In this document: in pieces, positions 27,588-37,160 of the stretch
Layout of the letters: each line of letters opens with the position of its first letter
Numbering within the stretch: position 1 is the stretch's first letter
NCBI GenBank assembly: GCA_913778905.1
Contig: CAJYYA010000016.1
Span: 248,001 to 312,000 of the forward strand
Length of the DNA: 64,000 nt
Direction: 5' to 3'
DNA from: an uncultured Naasia sp.
GTDB lineage: Bacteria > Actinomycetota > Actinomycetes > Actinomycetales > Microbacteriaceae
Notes under the pieces: generated by a model
Told to the model about the DNA's origin: nothing
The model's input: the letters and a program-made list of their open reading frames with translations, nothing else
Databases searched by the model: none
Made by a program: the position numbers and the translations under genes

Positions 27588-29304
27588 GGGCGAGCGGGAT
27601 CTCCAGGATCGAGAGGCCCGCGGGCGGGGAGGTGAGTGCGCGATCGAGATCGCCGCGGGTCGACACGACCTGGTGCTCCCACCCGTAGGCGGTGGCGAGC
27701 GCAGCGATCTCGACGCGCTGAGGAGTGATCATGACCCGCTCGAAGGCTCCCCGATCGGCGGTCTGGCCGACTTCGAGGCCGTCGAAGATCGTGCCGCCGC
27801 CGTCGTTGCCGACGACGAGCTGCACGCGGGGCCTCGCCTCACCCTCGGGCACGAACAGACCGCCCACGTCATGGAGCAGGGCGAGGTCACCGATGAGGAC
27901 CCGCGTCGTGCCTGTCGCCGATCGTTCCGATCGCGACGCCGCCGAGGCCACGCCGATGGCCGACGAGATCGTGCCATCGATCCCGGCCAATCCACGGCTT
28001 GAGAACACCGGCACCTTCTTGCCCGGCAGCACGCCGTCCGCTTCTCGGACCAGACGAGAGGCGGCGAACCACAGCCGGTCGTGCGGCCAGGTCGAGCGCC
28101 AGACCGCTTCGACCAGGGCGCGTCGGGTGACGGGTGCGCGAGTCGCGGCGAGTTCTGCACGCATGAGCTTGGACTGCTGCGCGGGAGTGAGCTTCTCGCC
28201 CCCGCCCTGGTAGGCGGGGTCCGCGTCCTCGGTCTCCGCAGCCGCCGCGCGGCCGAGACCGATCCACTGGCGGGCCCACGCGATCTCATCCGAGTCGGGC
28301 GCACCGGCGACGGTGACGGCGTCGGCGCGACGGGCGCGGGCGTGCGGGTCGACGGGTTCTGCGCCGTGCGGACCGACGAGGACGAGGTCGATATCCGTGC
28401 GAGCGAGCAACCGCGGCACCTCGCGACTGAGGTTCGGGCGCCCGAAGAGCAGGACCCGTTCCACGGCGTCGGCCAGGCCGCTCTCGGCGATGACCCGACG
28501 GTAAGCCGGAACCAGCTGCGGACCGAAACGGGATCCGCTCGTGACCTCCGCGATGAGGGGCCACCCGGCGGCACGGGCCACTCGTTCGGCTTCGAGACCG
28601 GCCCCCGTCCCCGCGACGACAACGGTGAGCGGGCCGCGCGGGAGCTCGAGGACGCGAGGCTCCCGAGCGACCCGCACCCGCTCTTCGACGGGTGGCACGT
28701 CGACGTCCGCGACGACGCCCGACAGCGGTTCGCGGTACGCGAGGTTGAGGTGGACGGGGCCTGCTTGGCCATCCGTCTCGCCCGACGCGTGCGCGAAGGC
28801 GAGATCGGCGAGGGTGACGGACTCCGACTCGACTCCCTCTCGATCGAGCGGAGCCTCGACATCGGTCTCCCACACGGTCGCCGGGCCGAAGATGCCGGGT
28901 TGGCGGGTCGTCTGATTGGACCCCGTTCCCCTGAGCTCGGCCGGTCGGTCGGCCGTCAGGGCGATGACCGGATCACCCGAGTGCCACGCCTCGAGCATGG
29001 CCGGGTGCAGATTGGCGACGGCGGTGCCCGAGGTGGTGATCACGGCGACCGGACGTCCGCTGCCCCGTGCGAGACCCAGCGCGAGGAATGCGGCGGAGCG
29101 CTCGTCGATGCGGACATGAAGAGTGAGCAGCCCCCGCTCGGCTGCGGAAGCGGCCGCCAGAGCGAGCGCTTGGGAGCGTGAGCCGGGGCAGACGACCACA
29201 TGCTGCATGCCGTTCGCCGCCAGGCGATCGATGAGGGCGTGGGCGGAGCGACTGGCCGGAGACGACCGATCAGCCATCGCGGCGGCCACTCGGGCCCGGC
29301 TCAT
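27583..29304 (-). CDS. menD: 2-succinyl-5-enolpyruvyl-6-hydroxy-3-cyclohexene-1-carboxylate synthase
   Basis: HVVVCPGSRSQALALAAASAAERGLLTLHVRIDERSAAFLALGLARGSGRPVAVITTSGTAVANLHPAMLEA; TPP motif GDLALLHDVGGL...NDGGGTIF; start may be the internal ATG near 29277. Confidence 0.93.
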   Translation of the reverse strand: MSRARVAAAMADRSSPASRSAHALIDRLAANGMQHVVVCPGSRSQALALAAASAAERGLLTLHVRIDERSAAFLALGLARGSGRPVAVITTSGTAVANLHPAMLEAWHSGDPVIALTADRPAELRGTGSNQTTRQPGIFGPATVWETDVEAPLDREGVESESVTLADLAFAHASGETDGQAGPVHLNLAYREPLSGVVADVDVPPVEERVRVAREPRVLELPRGPLTVVVAGTGAGLEAERVARAAGWPLIAEVTSGSRFGPQLVPAYRRVIAESGLADAVERVLLFGRPNLSREVPRLLARTDIDLVLVGPHGAEPVDPHARARRADAVTVAGAPDSDEIAWARQWIGLGRAAAAETEDADPAYQGGGEKLTPAQQSKLMRAELAATRAPVTRRALVEAVWRSTWPHDRLWFAASRLVREADGVLPGKKVPVFSSRGLAGIDGTISSAIGVASAASRSERSATGTTRVLIGDLALLHDVGGLFVPEGEARPRVQLVVGNDGGGTIFDGLEVGQTADRGAFERVMITPQRVEIAALATAYGWEHQVVSTRGDLDRALTSPPAGLSILEIPLAR

Positions 29305-29746
29305 CGGCTTCCGACCCGTCGGATCCCCGATCCGAGGCTGACGGCGACCCGCCGGCCGGATCGCTGCCGGGACGCCCCCCAGGCCCCCCGGTCTCCGTCG
29401 AACCACCGCGATCGCGGTCGGGTTCGACGCCGGGCTTGCCGAACTCCTCTTCGAGGCGGCGGATGCGCTCGTCCTGGTCCGTGTCCCGGCGAAGGCCGGC
29501 GAGGAACGTGGGATCGTCGTCGGGCGCGATGATGCGAGTCGCCGGGCGTCGCGAACCTTCCACGCGACCGCGGCCGATGAAGAACCAGAGCAACGAGCCG
29601 ATGACCGGCAGAACGAGGATGAGCAGCAGCCAGATCGGCTTCCGTGGACCTCTGATCCGCGCGCGATCGGCCATCGCGCAGTCGACCAGCGAGTAAACGA
29701 TGAAGGCGACAGCGACGACTGCGAGGATGACCCAGAAGCGCGCCAT
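29270..29746 (-). CDS. PLDc_N (phospholipase D nuclease N-terminal) domain membrane protein
   Basis: MARFWVILAVVAVAFIVYSLVDCAMADRARIRGPRKPIWLLLILVLPVIGSLLWFFIGRGR. Confidence 0.85.
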   Translation of the reverse strand: MARFWVILAVVAVAFIVYSLVDCAMADRARIRGPRKPIWLLLILVLPVIGSLLWFFIGRGRVEGSRRPATRIIAPDDDPTFLAGLRRDTDQDERIRRLEEEFGKPGVEPDRDRGGSTETGGPGGRPGSDPAGGSPSASDRGSDGSEADEPGPSGRRDG

Positions 29747-29828
29747 ACCGCGAGGATAGCCGAGCTCGAGGCCCCCTCGGCTGGGAGCGCCCCCTCCGGA
29801 AGGGCCGTCGAACCGGGCGGCCGCTACG

Positions 29829-30170
29829 GTGCCGCTGTGCACGCCGCGGCGAGCCGAGTCCCGGGTCGGGTCCGCCGCCGACCTCCGCGGAACCGTGAGC
29901 TGGCGGACCGCGATCGAGTCGATCGCACACGGGGCGTTGCGTTCTCGCGGGGTCAGCCGGCGTTCGATCGCGGACGTGTCGCAGGGGCAGCTGCTCCTCA
30001 TGGATGGCGCGACTCTCACCCTGCAGGCCACGTTCGACGGCATCGAGTTGACCTCGTTGCGGACCCCGGCCGTGAGTCCCGATGCGATCGATCGCGCCGC
30101 TGAATCCGAGCCCCGCACACTCGGCATCGTCGGCACCGGGTCGCAGCCCCCGAAGTGGCGCGAGTCACGA
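29829..30170 (+). other. Possible small or decayed ORF with coding-like codon usage; true boundaries unclear
   Basis: Frame with TVSWRTAIESIAHGALRSRGVSRRSIADVSQGQLLLMDGATLTLQATFDGIELTSLRTP shows strong G/C third positions but runs without a natural stop toward the next gene. Confidence 0.3.
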
Positions 30171-30240
30171 GGATCAAATCAAAGTTGCGCCGATGAGCCC
30201 TGCGGGCTCGGGGTCCCCACCCCGCGGCTAAGCTCGAAGG

Positions 30241-30534
30241 ATGGAAACTCGCGCGCCGTCGCGGTGGGCCTGGCTCTGGTTCACCCTCCTCCGGGTCGGA
30301 CTGTTCGGCGTTCTGCTGGCCGTCTTCGTCTTCCTGCTCCCCGTCGAGCCGTGGGTGTCCGCCATCCTCGCGGCCGTCATCGCGCTGTGCGTGTCCTACA
30401 TCTTCCTGTCCCGCCCACGGGCCGCCGTCTCGCAGCAGATCGCCGACACCCGGGCCGGCCGGACCCGCAGCGCCAGCGACGCGGACGACGAGGCCGAGGA
30501 CGCCGCCGTCGAGGAGCCCGGTAGCCGCGCCTGA
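30241..30534 (+). CDS. DUF4229-type small membrane protein
   Basis: METRAPSRWAWLWFTLLRVGLFGVLLAVFVFL...AVIALCVSYIFLSRPRAAVSQQI. Confidence 0.8.
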   Translation: METRAPSRWAWLWFTLLRVGLFGVLLAVFVFLLPVEPWVSAILAAVIALCVSYIFLSRPRAAVSQQIADTRAGRTRSASDADDEAEDAAVEEPGSRA

Positions 30535-30550
30535 ACACCGGATGCGCGCT

Positions 30551-30616
30551 GACACCGCACGTTCCGGCGGAATGTCCTAGCCGGAACGTGCGGTCTATGC
30601 CGGAATATCCGACCTA
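30551..30616. repeat. Family A palindromic element
   Basis: CCGCACGTTCCGGC (30555), GCCGGAACGTGCGG (30580), TGCCGGAATATCCGA (30598); abuts the menA stop. Confidence 0.88.
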
Positions 30617-31606
30617 GAGGGTGAAGGCGAGGGCGAGGATGATCGCGTAGGCCAGGGCGAGCAGGCTCGTCAGCTTCAGGACGAGGATCAACTCGCGCGG
30701 CGTGCGCGCCGTGACCGCGATGAGCCCGGCGGGGATCGCCATCAGCAGGGTGAAGAACACCAGGAGCGCCAGCGGGTAGAACAGCGTGAAGAAGCCGGCG
30801 ACGCCGAACGGGATCGCGAGCAGGACGCAGAACAGGATCTTCGATCCGCGGGCGCCGATCTTGACGCTGAGGGTGCGCTTGCCGGCTACGCGATCCTGCT
30901 CGATGTCGCGTTGGTTGTTGACGACGAGCACCGCGCAGGCGAGCGATCCGATCGCGATGGCCGAAAGCCAGGACTCGACGGGGACCCGTTCGACCTGCAC
31001 GTAGGTGGTGCCGATGGTCGCGACGAGTCCGAAGAAGACGAAGACGGCGAGCTCTCCGAGCCCCGCGTATCCGTAGGGGCGCTTGCCGCCCGTGTAGTAC
31101 CAGGCCGCAGCGATGGCGACGGCACCGACCGCGAGCAGCCACCAGAGCTGGGTGATGACCACGAGCGCGAGTCCGGCGACCGCCGCGACGCCGAAGAACG
31201 CGAGCGCTACGGTGAGCACGGTCTTCGGCTTCGCGCCGCGCGAAGCGGTGATGCGAGCAGGGCCGACGCGGAAGTCGTCGGTTCCGCGGACCCCGTCCGA
31301 GTAGTCGTTGGCGTAGTTCACGCCGATCTGGAGGCAAACGGCGACGATGAGGCATAAGAGGGCGCGGAACTCGTGCCAGACGTAGCCGTCGACGGCAGTG
31401 GCAGCCGCGGACCCGAGGATGACCGGAGCGACGGCGAGAGTCAACGTGCGGGGGCGCGCGGCACCGATCCAATCGCGTGCGGTCGCCTTGCGCGGCGTCT
31501 GTGCGCGGGCGGCCGCTTCACGAGCGGCAGCCGCGCGGCTGCGACCGGCGATCGAGGGGCTGTGCGTACGCGACTGCGGGGCGGGACGCTTCTTGCTCTT
31601 GGGCAC
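30614..31606 (-). CDS. menA: 1,4-dihydroxy-2-naphthoate polyprenyltransferase
   Basis: DWIGAARPRTLTLAVAPVILGSAAA...NYANDYSDGVRGTDDFRVGPARITAS...NNQRDIEQDRVAGKRTLSVKIG. Confidence 0.94.
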   Translation of the reverse strand: MPKSKKRPAPQSRTHSPSIAGRSRAAAAREAAARAQTPRKATARDWIGAARPRTLTLAVAPVILGSAAATAVDGYVWHEFRALLCLIVAVCLQIGVNYANDYSDGVRGTDDFRVGPARITASRGAKPKTVLTVALAFFGVAAVAGLALVVITQLWWLLAVGAVAIAAAWYYTGGKRPYGYAGLGELAVFVFFGLVATIGTTYVQVERVPVESWLSAIAIGSLACAVLVVNNQRDIEQDRVAGKRTLSVKIGARGSKILFCVLLAIPFGVAGFFTLFYPLALLVFFTLLMAIPAGLIAVTARTPRELILVLKLTSLLALAYAIILALAFTL

Positions 31607-31620
31607 GGGGAGATCCTATT

Positions 31621-31653
31621 GGCGGCACCCGAGCGGGGAGCCCGGGTGCCGCC
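31621..31653 (-). terminator. Hairpin terminator downstream of GH13 gene
   Basis: GGCGGCACCC...GGGTGCCGCC. Confidence 0.65.
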
Positions 31654-31668
31654 GACCGCCTGAACCGG

Positions 31669-33315
31669 TCAGTCGCGAGGCTGGGCCTCCGGCGCGAACC
31701 ACACCGTCGTGTTCGCCGGAACGACCCCATCGCTGAGGGGCTGGGTCGCGAGCAGAACCTCGCCCGCGGGCACCGGGAACGGATCGCCCGAGAAGTTCGC
31801 CACGACGCTCCAGCCGTCGGTCCGATCGAATCGCAGTACCCCGGCCGGTGCCTCCTGCCAGGTGAGGGTCTCGCCCGCGCTCAGCGACCGACGCAGGCGA
31901 AGCGCCTCCCGGTACAGGCTCAGACTCGAGGCCTGGTCGTCGATCTGCGTCGATGCCGCATAGTCAGCGAACCACGCCGGCTGGGGCAGGTGGGCCTCGG
32001 CCGTCGAGAAGCCGAAGGCGGGCGCCTCCGTCGTCCAGGGCAGGGGTACGCGGCAGCCGTCGCGGCCCTTCCGCGTGTGCTCCGAGCGGAGCCACATCGG
32101 GTCCTGGAGGCGGTCGTGCGGAATGTCGGCGACCTCGCGGAGGCCGAGCTCCTCGCCTTGATAGAGATACGCCGACCCGGGCAGGGCGAGCATCACGGCC
32201 GTCGCGGCACGTGCTCGCAGGCGGCCGATCTCGGGGTCCTCCTCCGCGCTCTTCCCGTCGCTCAAGAGCCAGCTCTCGAGGTCGGTGCCGGCGGGCAGGC
32301 CGTACCGCGTCGCGTGGCGGACGACGTCGTGATTGGACAGCACCCAGGTCGAGGTCGCACCGGACTCGGCCGCGTTGGCGATGTTGGTGTCGATGATGCG
32401 CTGGTAGGTGTCCGCGTCCCAGGAGGCCTCGAGCAGATCGAAGTTGAAGGCCTGGCCGAGCTCGGTCGGCCGCGCGTAGAGCACACGACGGCTGGCCGGC
32501 ACCCACGCTTCGGCGACGGCGGTTCGGGGAGGGTCGTACTGATCGAACAGCTGACGCCACTCCTCGTAGATCGCATGGACCTCGTCGCGGTCGAACAGCG
32601 GATCGTCACCCGTCTCGGGCGTCGCGTCGTTCGCCACGGTGGGCTTGCTCCGCAACGGCTCGGAGAGGTCTTTCGTCAACGCGTGCGCGACGTCGATCCG
32701 GTAGCCGTCGACCCCGCGATCCGACCAGAACTTCAGCACGGACAGGAACTCGTCGTGCACCTCGCGGTTGCTCCAGTCGAGATCGGGCTGCTCCGGCGCG
32801 AAGAGGTGCAGGTACCACTGGCCGTCCGGGACGCGGGTCCAGGCCGGCCCGCCGAAGTGGGACACCCAGTCCGACGGCGGCTGCTCCCCGTCGGGCCCGA
32901 GCCCGTCCCGGAAGACGTAGCGCGCCCGCTCGGGGCTCCCCGGTGCGGACTCGAGGGCCGCCTGGAACCAGCGATGACGGTTCGAGGTGTGGTTGGGGAC
33001 GATGTCGACCACGAGCTTCATCCCCCGCTCGTGGAGCGCCGCGATCAGGTCGTCGAGGTCCCCGAGCGTGCCGAGTCGGGGATCGACGTCGCGATAGTCG
33101 TCGACGTCGTAACCGCCGTCCGCCAGGGCGGACGGGTAGAACGGGCTGAGCCAGACCGCGTCGACTCCGAGGTCGTGCAGGTAGCCCACCTTGGCGGTGA
33201 TGCCGGCGATGTTGCCGAGGCCGTCACCGTCCGAGTCGACGAAGCTGCGGGGGTAGACCTGGTAGACGACCGCGTTGCGGGCCCAGGAGTCGGTGGCGGT
33301 CGGGGTGCTGCTCAT
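31669..33315 (-). CDS. GH13 alpha-glucosidase
   Basis: MSSTPTATDSWARNAVVYQVYPRSFVDSDGDGLGNIAGI...DGYRIDVAHAL...AVAEAWV...LSNHDVVRH. Confidence 0.92.
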   Translation of the reverse strand: MSSTPTATDSWARNAVVYQVYPRSFVDSDGDGLGNIAGITAKVGYLHDLGVDAVWLSPFYPSALADGGYDVDDYRDVDPRLGTLGDLDDLIAALHERGMKLVVDIVPNHTSNRHRWFQAALESAPGSPERARYVFRDGLGPDGEQPPSDWVSHFGGPAWTRVPDGQWYLHLFAPEQPDLDWSNREVHDEFLSVLKFWSDRGVDGYRIDVAHALTKDLSEPLRSKPTVANDATPETGDDPLFDRDEVHAIYEEWRQLFDQYDPPRTAVAEAWVPASRRVLYARPTELGQAFNFDLLEASWDADTYQRIIDTNIANAAESGATSTWVLSNHDVVRHATRYGLPAGTDLESWLLSDGKSAEEDPEIGRLRARAATAVMLALPGSAYLYQGEELGLREVADIPHDRLQDPMWLRSEHTRKGRDGCRVPLPWTTEAPAFGFSTAEAHLPQPAWFADYAASTQIDDQASSLSLYREALRLRRSLSAGETLTWQEAPAGVLRFDRTDGWSVVANFSGDPFPVPAGEVLLATQPLSDGVVPANTTVWFAPEAQPRD

Positions 33316-33388
33316 GGACGACTCCGTCGTGAGGCCCGTCAGGGGTTGGCGTGCAGGGAACGGTCGCACATCGAACCGGGTAGGCTCC

Positions 33389-33410
33389 GTCGTCGACGCG
33401 CGTCGACGAC
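33389..33410. promoter_or_regulatory. Perfect 22-bp palindrome GTCGTCGACGCGCGTCGACGAC upstream of GH13; candidate LacI operator
   Basis: Direct reading; about 75 bp upstream of the GH13 start, between GH13 and a LacI-family gene. Confidence 0.5.
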
Positions 33411-33517
33411 AGAATGCCAGGCCTCGTCAGGGCGCTGCAACCGCGACCGCGCTGCGCACAGCGGGCTCGCGGCTCGGGGTTCCCCGGCTCGAACCGGGTG
33501 GCGACTCACCCGCCCTG

Positions 33518-34537
33518 TCAGCGACCGCGAGAGGCGGTCCCCGAAGTGCCTCGGACATGCAGAGCACCCGGGATGATCCGTCGACGATGAGTCCTCTCGC
33601 CCCCGACGAGAGCGAGCAGGTCGTCGACCGCCTGGGCACCCATCTCGGCGGCGGGAGGGGACACCGTCGTCAGAGGCGGCTCCACCAGCGTCGCCGTCGA
33701 CACTCCGGCGCCGAGAGAGACGACGTTGAAGTCGGCCGGGACGGAGAGGCCGTGCTCCCGGGCGGCGCCGATGATCCCGATCAACGCCTGGTCGTTCATG
33801 CTGACGACGCAAGTCGGCCGGCCCGGCGCGAGCAGCTGGTCGGCGAAGACACCGCGGCCGGCGCTGATCGCCGGAGCAGCGTGAACGACGAGGAGCTCCA
33901 CCCCGCGCGACTCGCACGCCGCGGAGATCCCGCGCCGCCCTCGCACGGTGGGCCCGTACCCTTCGGCGGCCAGGGCTGCGCTCTGGCTCAGGAAGAGGAC
34001 CGACCGGTGGCCGAGACCGAAGAGATGATCGATCGCGATCTCGGCCATGCCCTCGAAGTCGGAGTCGACGTAGGAGACCTCGGCGTCGTCGGCCGTCCTC
34101 CCGAGGAGGACGAACGGCACGCCCACCTCGCGGAGGACCCCGACGCGGCGGTCATCGGTGGCGACCTCCATCAGGATCACCCCGTCGACGAGCCCCTGGG
34201 CGGCGAGCCGCCTCAGCTCGGCGAGGTCGTCGGCAGGGTTCATCCAGAGCAGCAGGTGATACCCGCCGGCACGCGCCCGCTGCGCCGCGGCTTGCAGATA
34301 CTCGAACTCCGACAGGTTCAGCCCGCGTTCGGTGAAGGGCAGGTGCACGGCGATGATGCCGGTACGGCGACCCGCGAGCCCCCGAGCAAAGGCGTTGGGG
34401 GTGTACGCGAGCTCGGTCATCGCGGCTTCGATACGGCGACGCGTCTCATCCGAGATGGGCCGTTCGCCACTCAGCGCGTAGGACACCGTGCTCGCCGACA
34501 CGCCCGCGAGCCGTGCCACGTCCGCTCGCGTCGCCAT
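33518..34537 (-). CDS. LacI-family transcriptional regulator
   Basis: MATRADVARLAGVSASTVSYALSGERPISDETRRRI... Confidence 0.95.
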   Translation of the reverse strand: MATRADVARLAGVSASTVSYALSGERPISDETRRRIEAAMTELAYTPNAFARGLAGRRTGIIAVHLPFTERGLNLSEFEYLQAAAQRARAGGYHLLLWMNPADDLAELRRLAAQGLVDGVILMEVATDDRRVGVLREVGVPFVLLGRTADDAEVSYVDSDFEGMAEIAIDHLFGLGHRSVLFLSQSAALAAEGYGPTVRGRRGISAACESRGVELLVVHAAPAISAGRGVFADQLLAPGRPTCVVSMNDQALIGIIGAAREHGLSVPADFNVVSLGAGVSTATLVEPPLTTVSPPAAEMGAQAVDDLLALVGGERTHRRRIIPGALHVRGTSGTASRGR

Positions 34538-34612
34538 CCGCTCCCCTTCGCGTCGAGGTGTTCGAGAAACCCTATCCAGGGCATCCGGCCCGCTGGCGAA
34601 CAGGCCGAGTCC

Positions 34613-36130
34613 TCAACGCTGTCGCGCGCCTATCAGCGGCACGAACACCGCCTCCGTGAGCGGAGCCAGCGGCAGGAGCCGCGCCTGCGCTTCATCCACC
34701 CATACGGCTTCCTCGATTTCAGCGGCGACCTCGACGGCTCCGACGTCGGTGTCGGCCTCGAACGCATCGGCGACCACGTCATGGCCTCCCTCGTTCGCGG
34801 CAGCGGCTCGATGAGTGCCCAGAGGGCGGAGCCGGTCGAGGCCCAGCACCACGCCGACCTCCTCACCGACCTCGCGCACCGCGGCCTCGGCTGCAGTCTC
34901 CCCCGGCTCGGGTTTGCCGCCCGGCTGCATGAAGAGAGCGGATCCGCGCTTGCGGACCAAGAGAGCACGCCCATCGCTCGACCGCCTGAGCAGCACAGCG
35001 GAGACCCGCACGATCGGGCGCGCTGCGAGAGCCTCGAGCGCCCGGCGGTCCGGCTTGCCGCTCGCGAGCAGAGGGATCGACGGCAGGTGGATGACCCTGT
35101 CGGGCGCCGCCGCCCGACCGAGCTCGTCACGGATTCGCGCACGCAACGCCGCGAGCCCCGCTTCGTCGACCTCACGCGGAGCGACGACGACGGGTACCTC
35201 GCCCCAGCGTTCGTGCGGCGCGCGGACGACGACCGCGTCGGCGAGGTTCGGATCCGCACGCACGGCGGTTTCGACGAGCCCCAGCGAGACCTTCTCGCCA
35301 CCCGAGATGATGACATCGTCGAGTCGTCCGACCACCGTCAACCGGCCCTCGTCGTCGATTCGGGCGGAGTCGCCGGTCCGATACCAGCGGCCGGACCCGT
35401 CGGTGAGAAAGGTCCGTTCGGTGCGGTCCTCGTCCCCGAGGTACCCGTCGGCCAGCGACGGGGATTGGATGAGGAGCTCGCCGTCGTCCACCCGCAGGTG
35501 AACGCCTGCCAGCGGGACACCGTCGTAGACGCACCCTCCGGCGGTTTCTGAGGATCCGTAGGTCGAGACGACCCTCATCCCCAACTCGCGCGCCCGGTCC
35601 ATGAGCTGACGAGGGGCACGCTGCCCACCGACCAGGATGCCGACCGGCCTGGCGAGCACCGCAGCTCCTGCGGGGTCGACTTCCGCCGCCTCGACGAGTC
35701 GGGCGAGCTGAGCGGGGACGACCGACAGGGCCACCGGATCGCGCCCCGTGGAGGCGACGGCGTCGATCATCTGCGCGGCCGCGAAACCGGGGTCGAGGAC
35801 GATCGGCTCGGACTCGGACGCGATGCTTCGAACCAGAACCTGCAGGCCGGCGACGTAGTGGACGGGGAGTGCGAGCACCCATCGGCACGGTCCACCCAGG
35901 TAGGCCTGCGTCATGCCCGCCGACGCGAGCAGGGCGTCCGCCGACAGGGCGACGCGCTTGGGCGTGCCGGCACTGCCCGACGTCTCGATGACCGCGGCCA
36001 CTCCGCGGGGCACCTCGACGGGGGCCGCCTCCGGAACCGGCGCGCCGGGTGCGACGGGCAGCAGGGCGGGCCCCGTTCCGGACAGGGCCGCCCTCAACTC
36101 GACGAGCAGATCCGCCGGTCCGGCCGTCAT
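34613..36130 (-). CDS. menE: o-succinylbenzoate-CoA ligase (MenE) fused to a C-terminal Nudix hydrolase domain
   Basis: AMP-binding: IETSGSAGTPKRVALSADALLASAGM...STYGSSETAGGCVYDGVPL...YRTGDSARIDDEGRLTVVGRLDDVIISGGEKV...LLASGKPDRRALEAL; then Nudix box GGKPEPGETAAEAAVREVGEEVGV in the same open frame. Confidence 0.87.
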   Translation of the reverse strand: MTAGPADLLVELRAALSGTGPALLPVAPGAPVPEAAPVEVPRGVAAVIETSGSAGTPKRVALSADALLASAGMTQAYLGGPCRWVLALPVHYVAGLQVLVRSIASESEPIVLDPGFAAAQMIDAVASTGRDPVALSVVPAQLARLVEAAEVDPAGAAVLARPVGILVGGQRAPRQLMDRARELGMRVVSTYGSSETAGGCVYDGVPLAGVHLRVDDGELLIQSPSLADGYLGDEDRTERTFLTDGSGRWYRTGDSARIDDEGRLTVVGRLDDVIISGGEKVSLGLVETAVRADPNLADAVVVRAPHERWGEVPVVVAPREVDEAGLAALRARIRDELGRAAAPDRVIHLPSIPLLASGKPDRRALEALAARPIVRVSAVLLRRSSDGRALLVRKRGSALFMQPGGKPEPGETAAEAAVREVGEEVGVVLGLDRLRPLGTHRAAAANEGGHDVVADAFEADTDVGAVEVAAEIEEAVWVDEAQARLLPLAPLTEAVFVPLIGARQR

Positions 36131-36164
36131 AGCGCGCAGTTCCCTCACGACACCGCCCGGCCGA

Positions 36165-37046
36165 TCAGTAGTGCCAGGGGTACGGCGACCAGTCGGGCTC
36201 GCGCTTCTCGAGGAACGAGTCGCGACCCTCGACGGCCTCGTCCGTGCCGTAGGCCAGGCGGGTGGCCTCACCGGCGAACACCTGCTGCCCGACAAGACCG
36301 TCGTCGACCGCGTTGAAGGCGAACTTCAGCATGCGGATCGCGGTCGGCGACTTCGACAGGATCTCGCGCGCCCAGTCGATCGCGGTGGCCTCGAGCTCGG
36401 CGTGCGGCACGACGGCGTTGACCGCCCCCATCTCCATCGCGCGCTGCGCGCTGTACTCGCGGGCGAGGAAGAAGACCTCCCGAGCGAACTTCTGGCCCAC
36501 CTGGCGGGCGAAGCCGGCGCTGCCGTAACCCGCATCGAACGATCCGACGTCGGCGTCGGTCTGCTTGAACTTCCCGTGCTCGGCACTCGCGATGCTCAGG
36601 TCGCACACGACGTGCAGCGAATGTCCGCCGCCGGCGGCCCAGCCGGGAACCACCGCGATGACGACCTTGGGCATGAAGCGGATGAGGCGCTGCACCTCGA
36701 GGATGTGGAGGCGCCCCGTGGCGACCTCACCCGACTCGTAGCGGTAGCCGTCGCGACCGCGGATCCGCTGGTCACCGCCGCTGCAGAACGCCCAGCCGCC
36801 GTCCTTCGGGCTCGGTCCGTTGCCGGTGAGCAGCACCACGCCGACCCGCGGGTTCTGGCGAGCATGGTCGAGCGCGCGGTGGAGCTCATCGACCGTGGAC
36901 GGGCGGAACGCGTTGCGCACCTCGGGCCGGTCGAACGCGATCCGCACGATGCGGTCGTCGTGGGAGCGGTGGTAGGTGATGTCCTCGCCATCCCACCCCT
37001 CGACCTCTGTCCATTGCGTCGGGTCGAAGATCTCGGAGACTGCCAT
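36165..37046 (-). CDS. menB: 1,4-dihydroxy-2-naphthoyl-CoA synthase
   Basis: EDITYHRSHDDRIVRIAFDRPEVRNAFRPSTVDEL...GGWAFCSGGDQRIRG...VVIAVVPGWAAGGGHSLHVVCDLSIAS. Confidence 0.95.
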   Translation of the reverse strand: MAVSEIFDPTQWTEVEGWDGEDITYHRSHDDRIVRIAFDRPEVRNAFRPSTVDELHRALDHARQNPRVGVVLLTGNGPSPKDGGWAFCSGGDQRIRGRDGYRYESGEVATGRLHILEVQRLIRFMPKVVIAVVPGWAAGGGHSLHVVCDLSIASAEHGKFKQTDADVGSFDAGYGSAGFARQVGQKFAREVFFLAREYSAQRAMEMGAVNAVVPHAELEATAIDWAREILSKSPTAIRMLKFAFNAVDDGLVGQQVFAGEATRLAYGTDEAVEGRDSFLEKREPDWSPYPWHY

Positions 37047-37160
37047 GCGGCCAAGCCTAGGAGGTGGCCCCGACAGTCGACTCGACGTCTCCCCCGCCGC
37101 GGCTCGATCGGGTTGGAGGCGTTCGGTGCGTTCACCGGCGGACCGGGCCAGAATCGGCCT

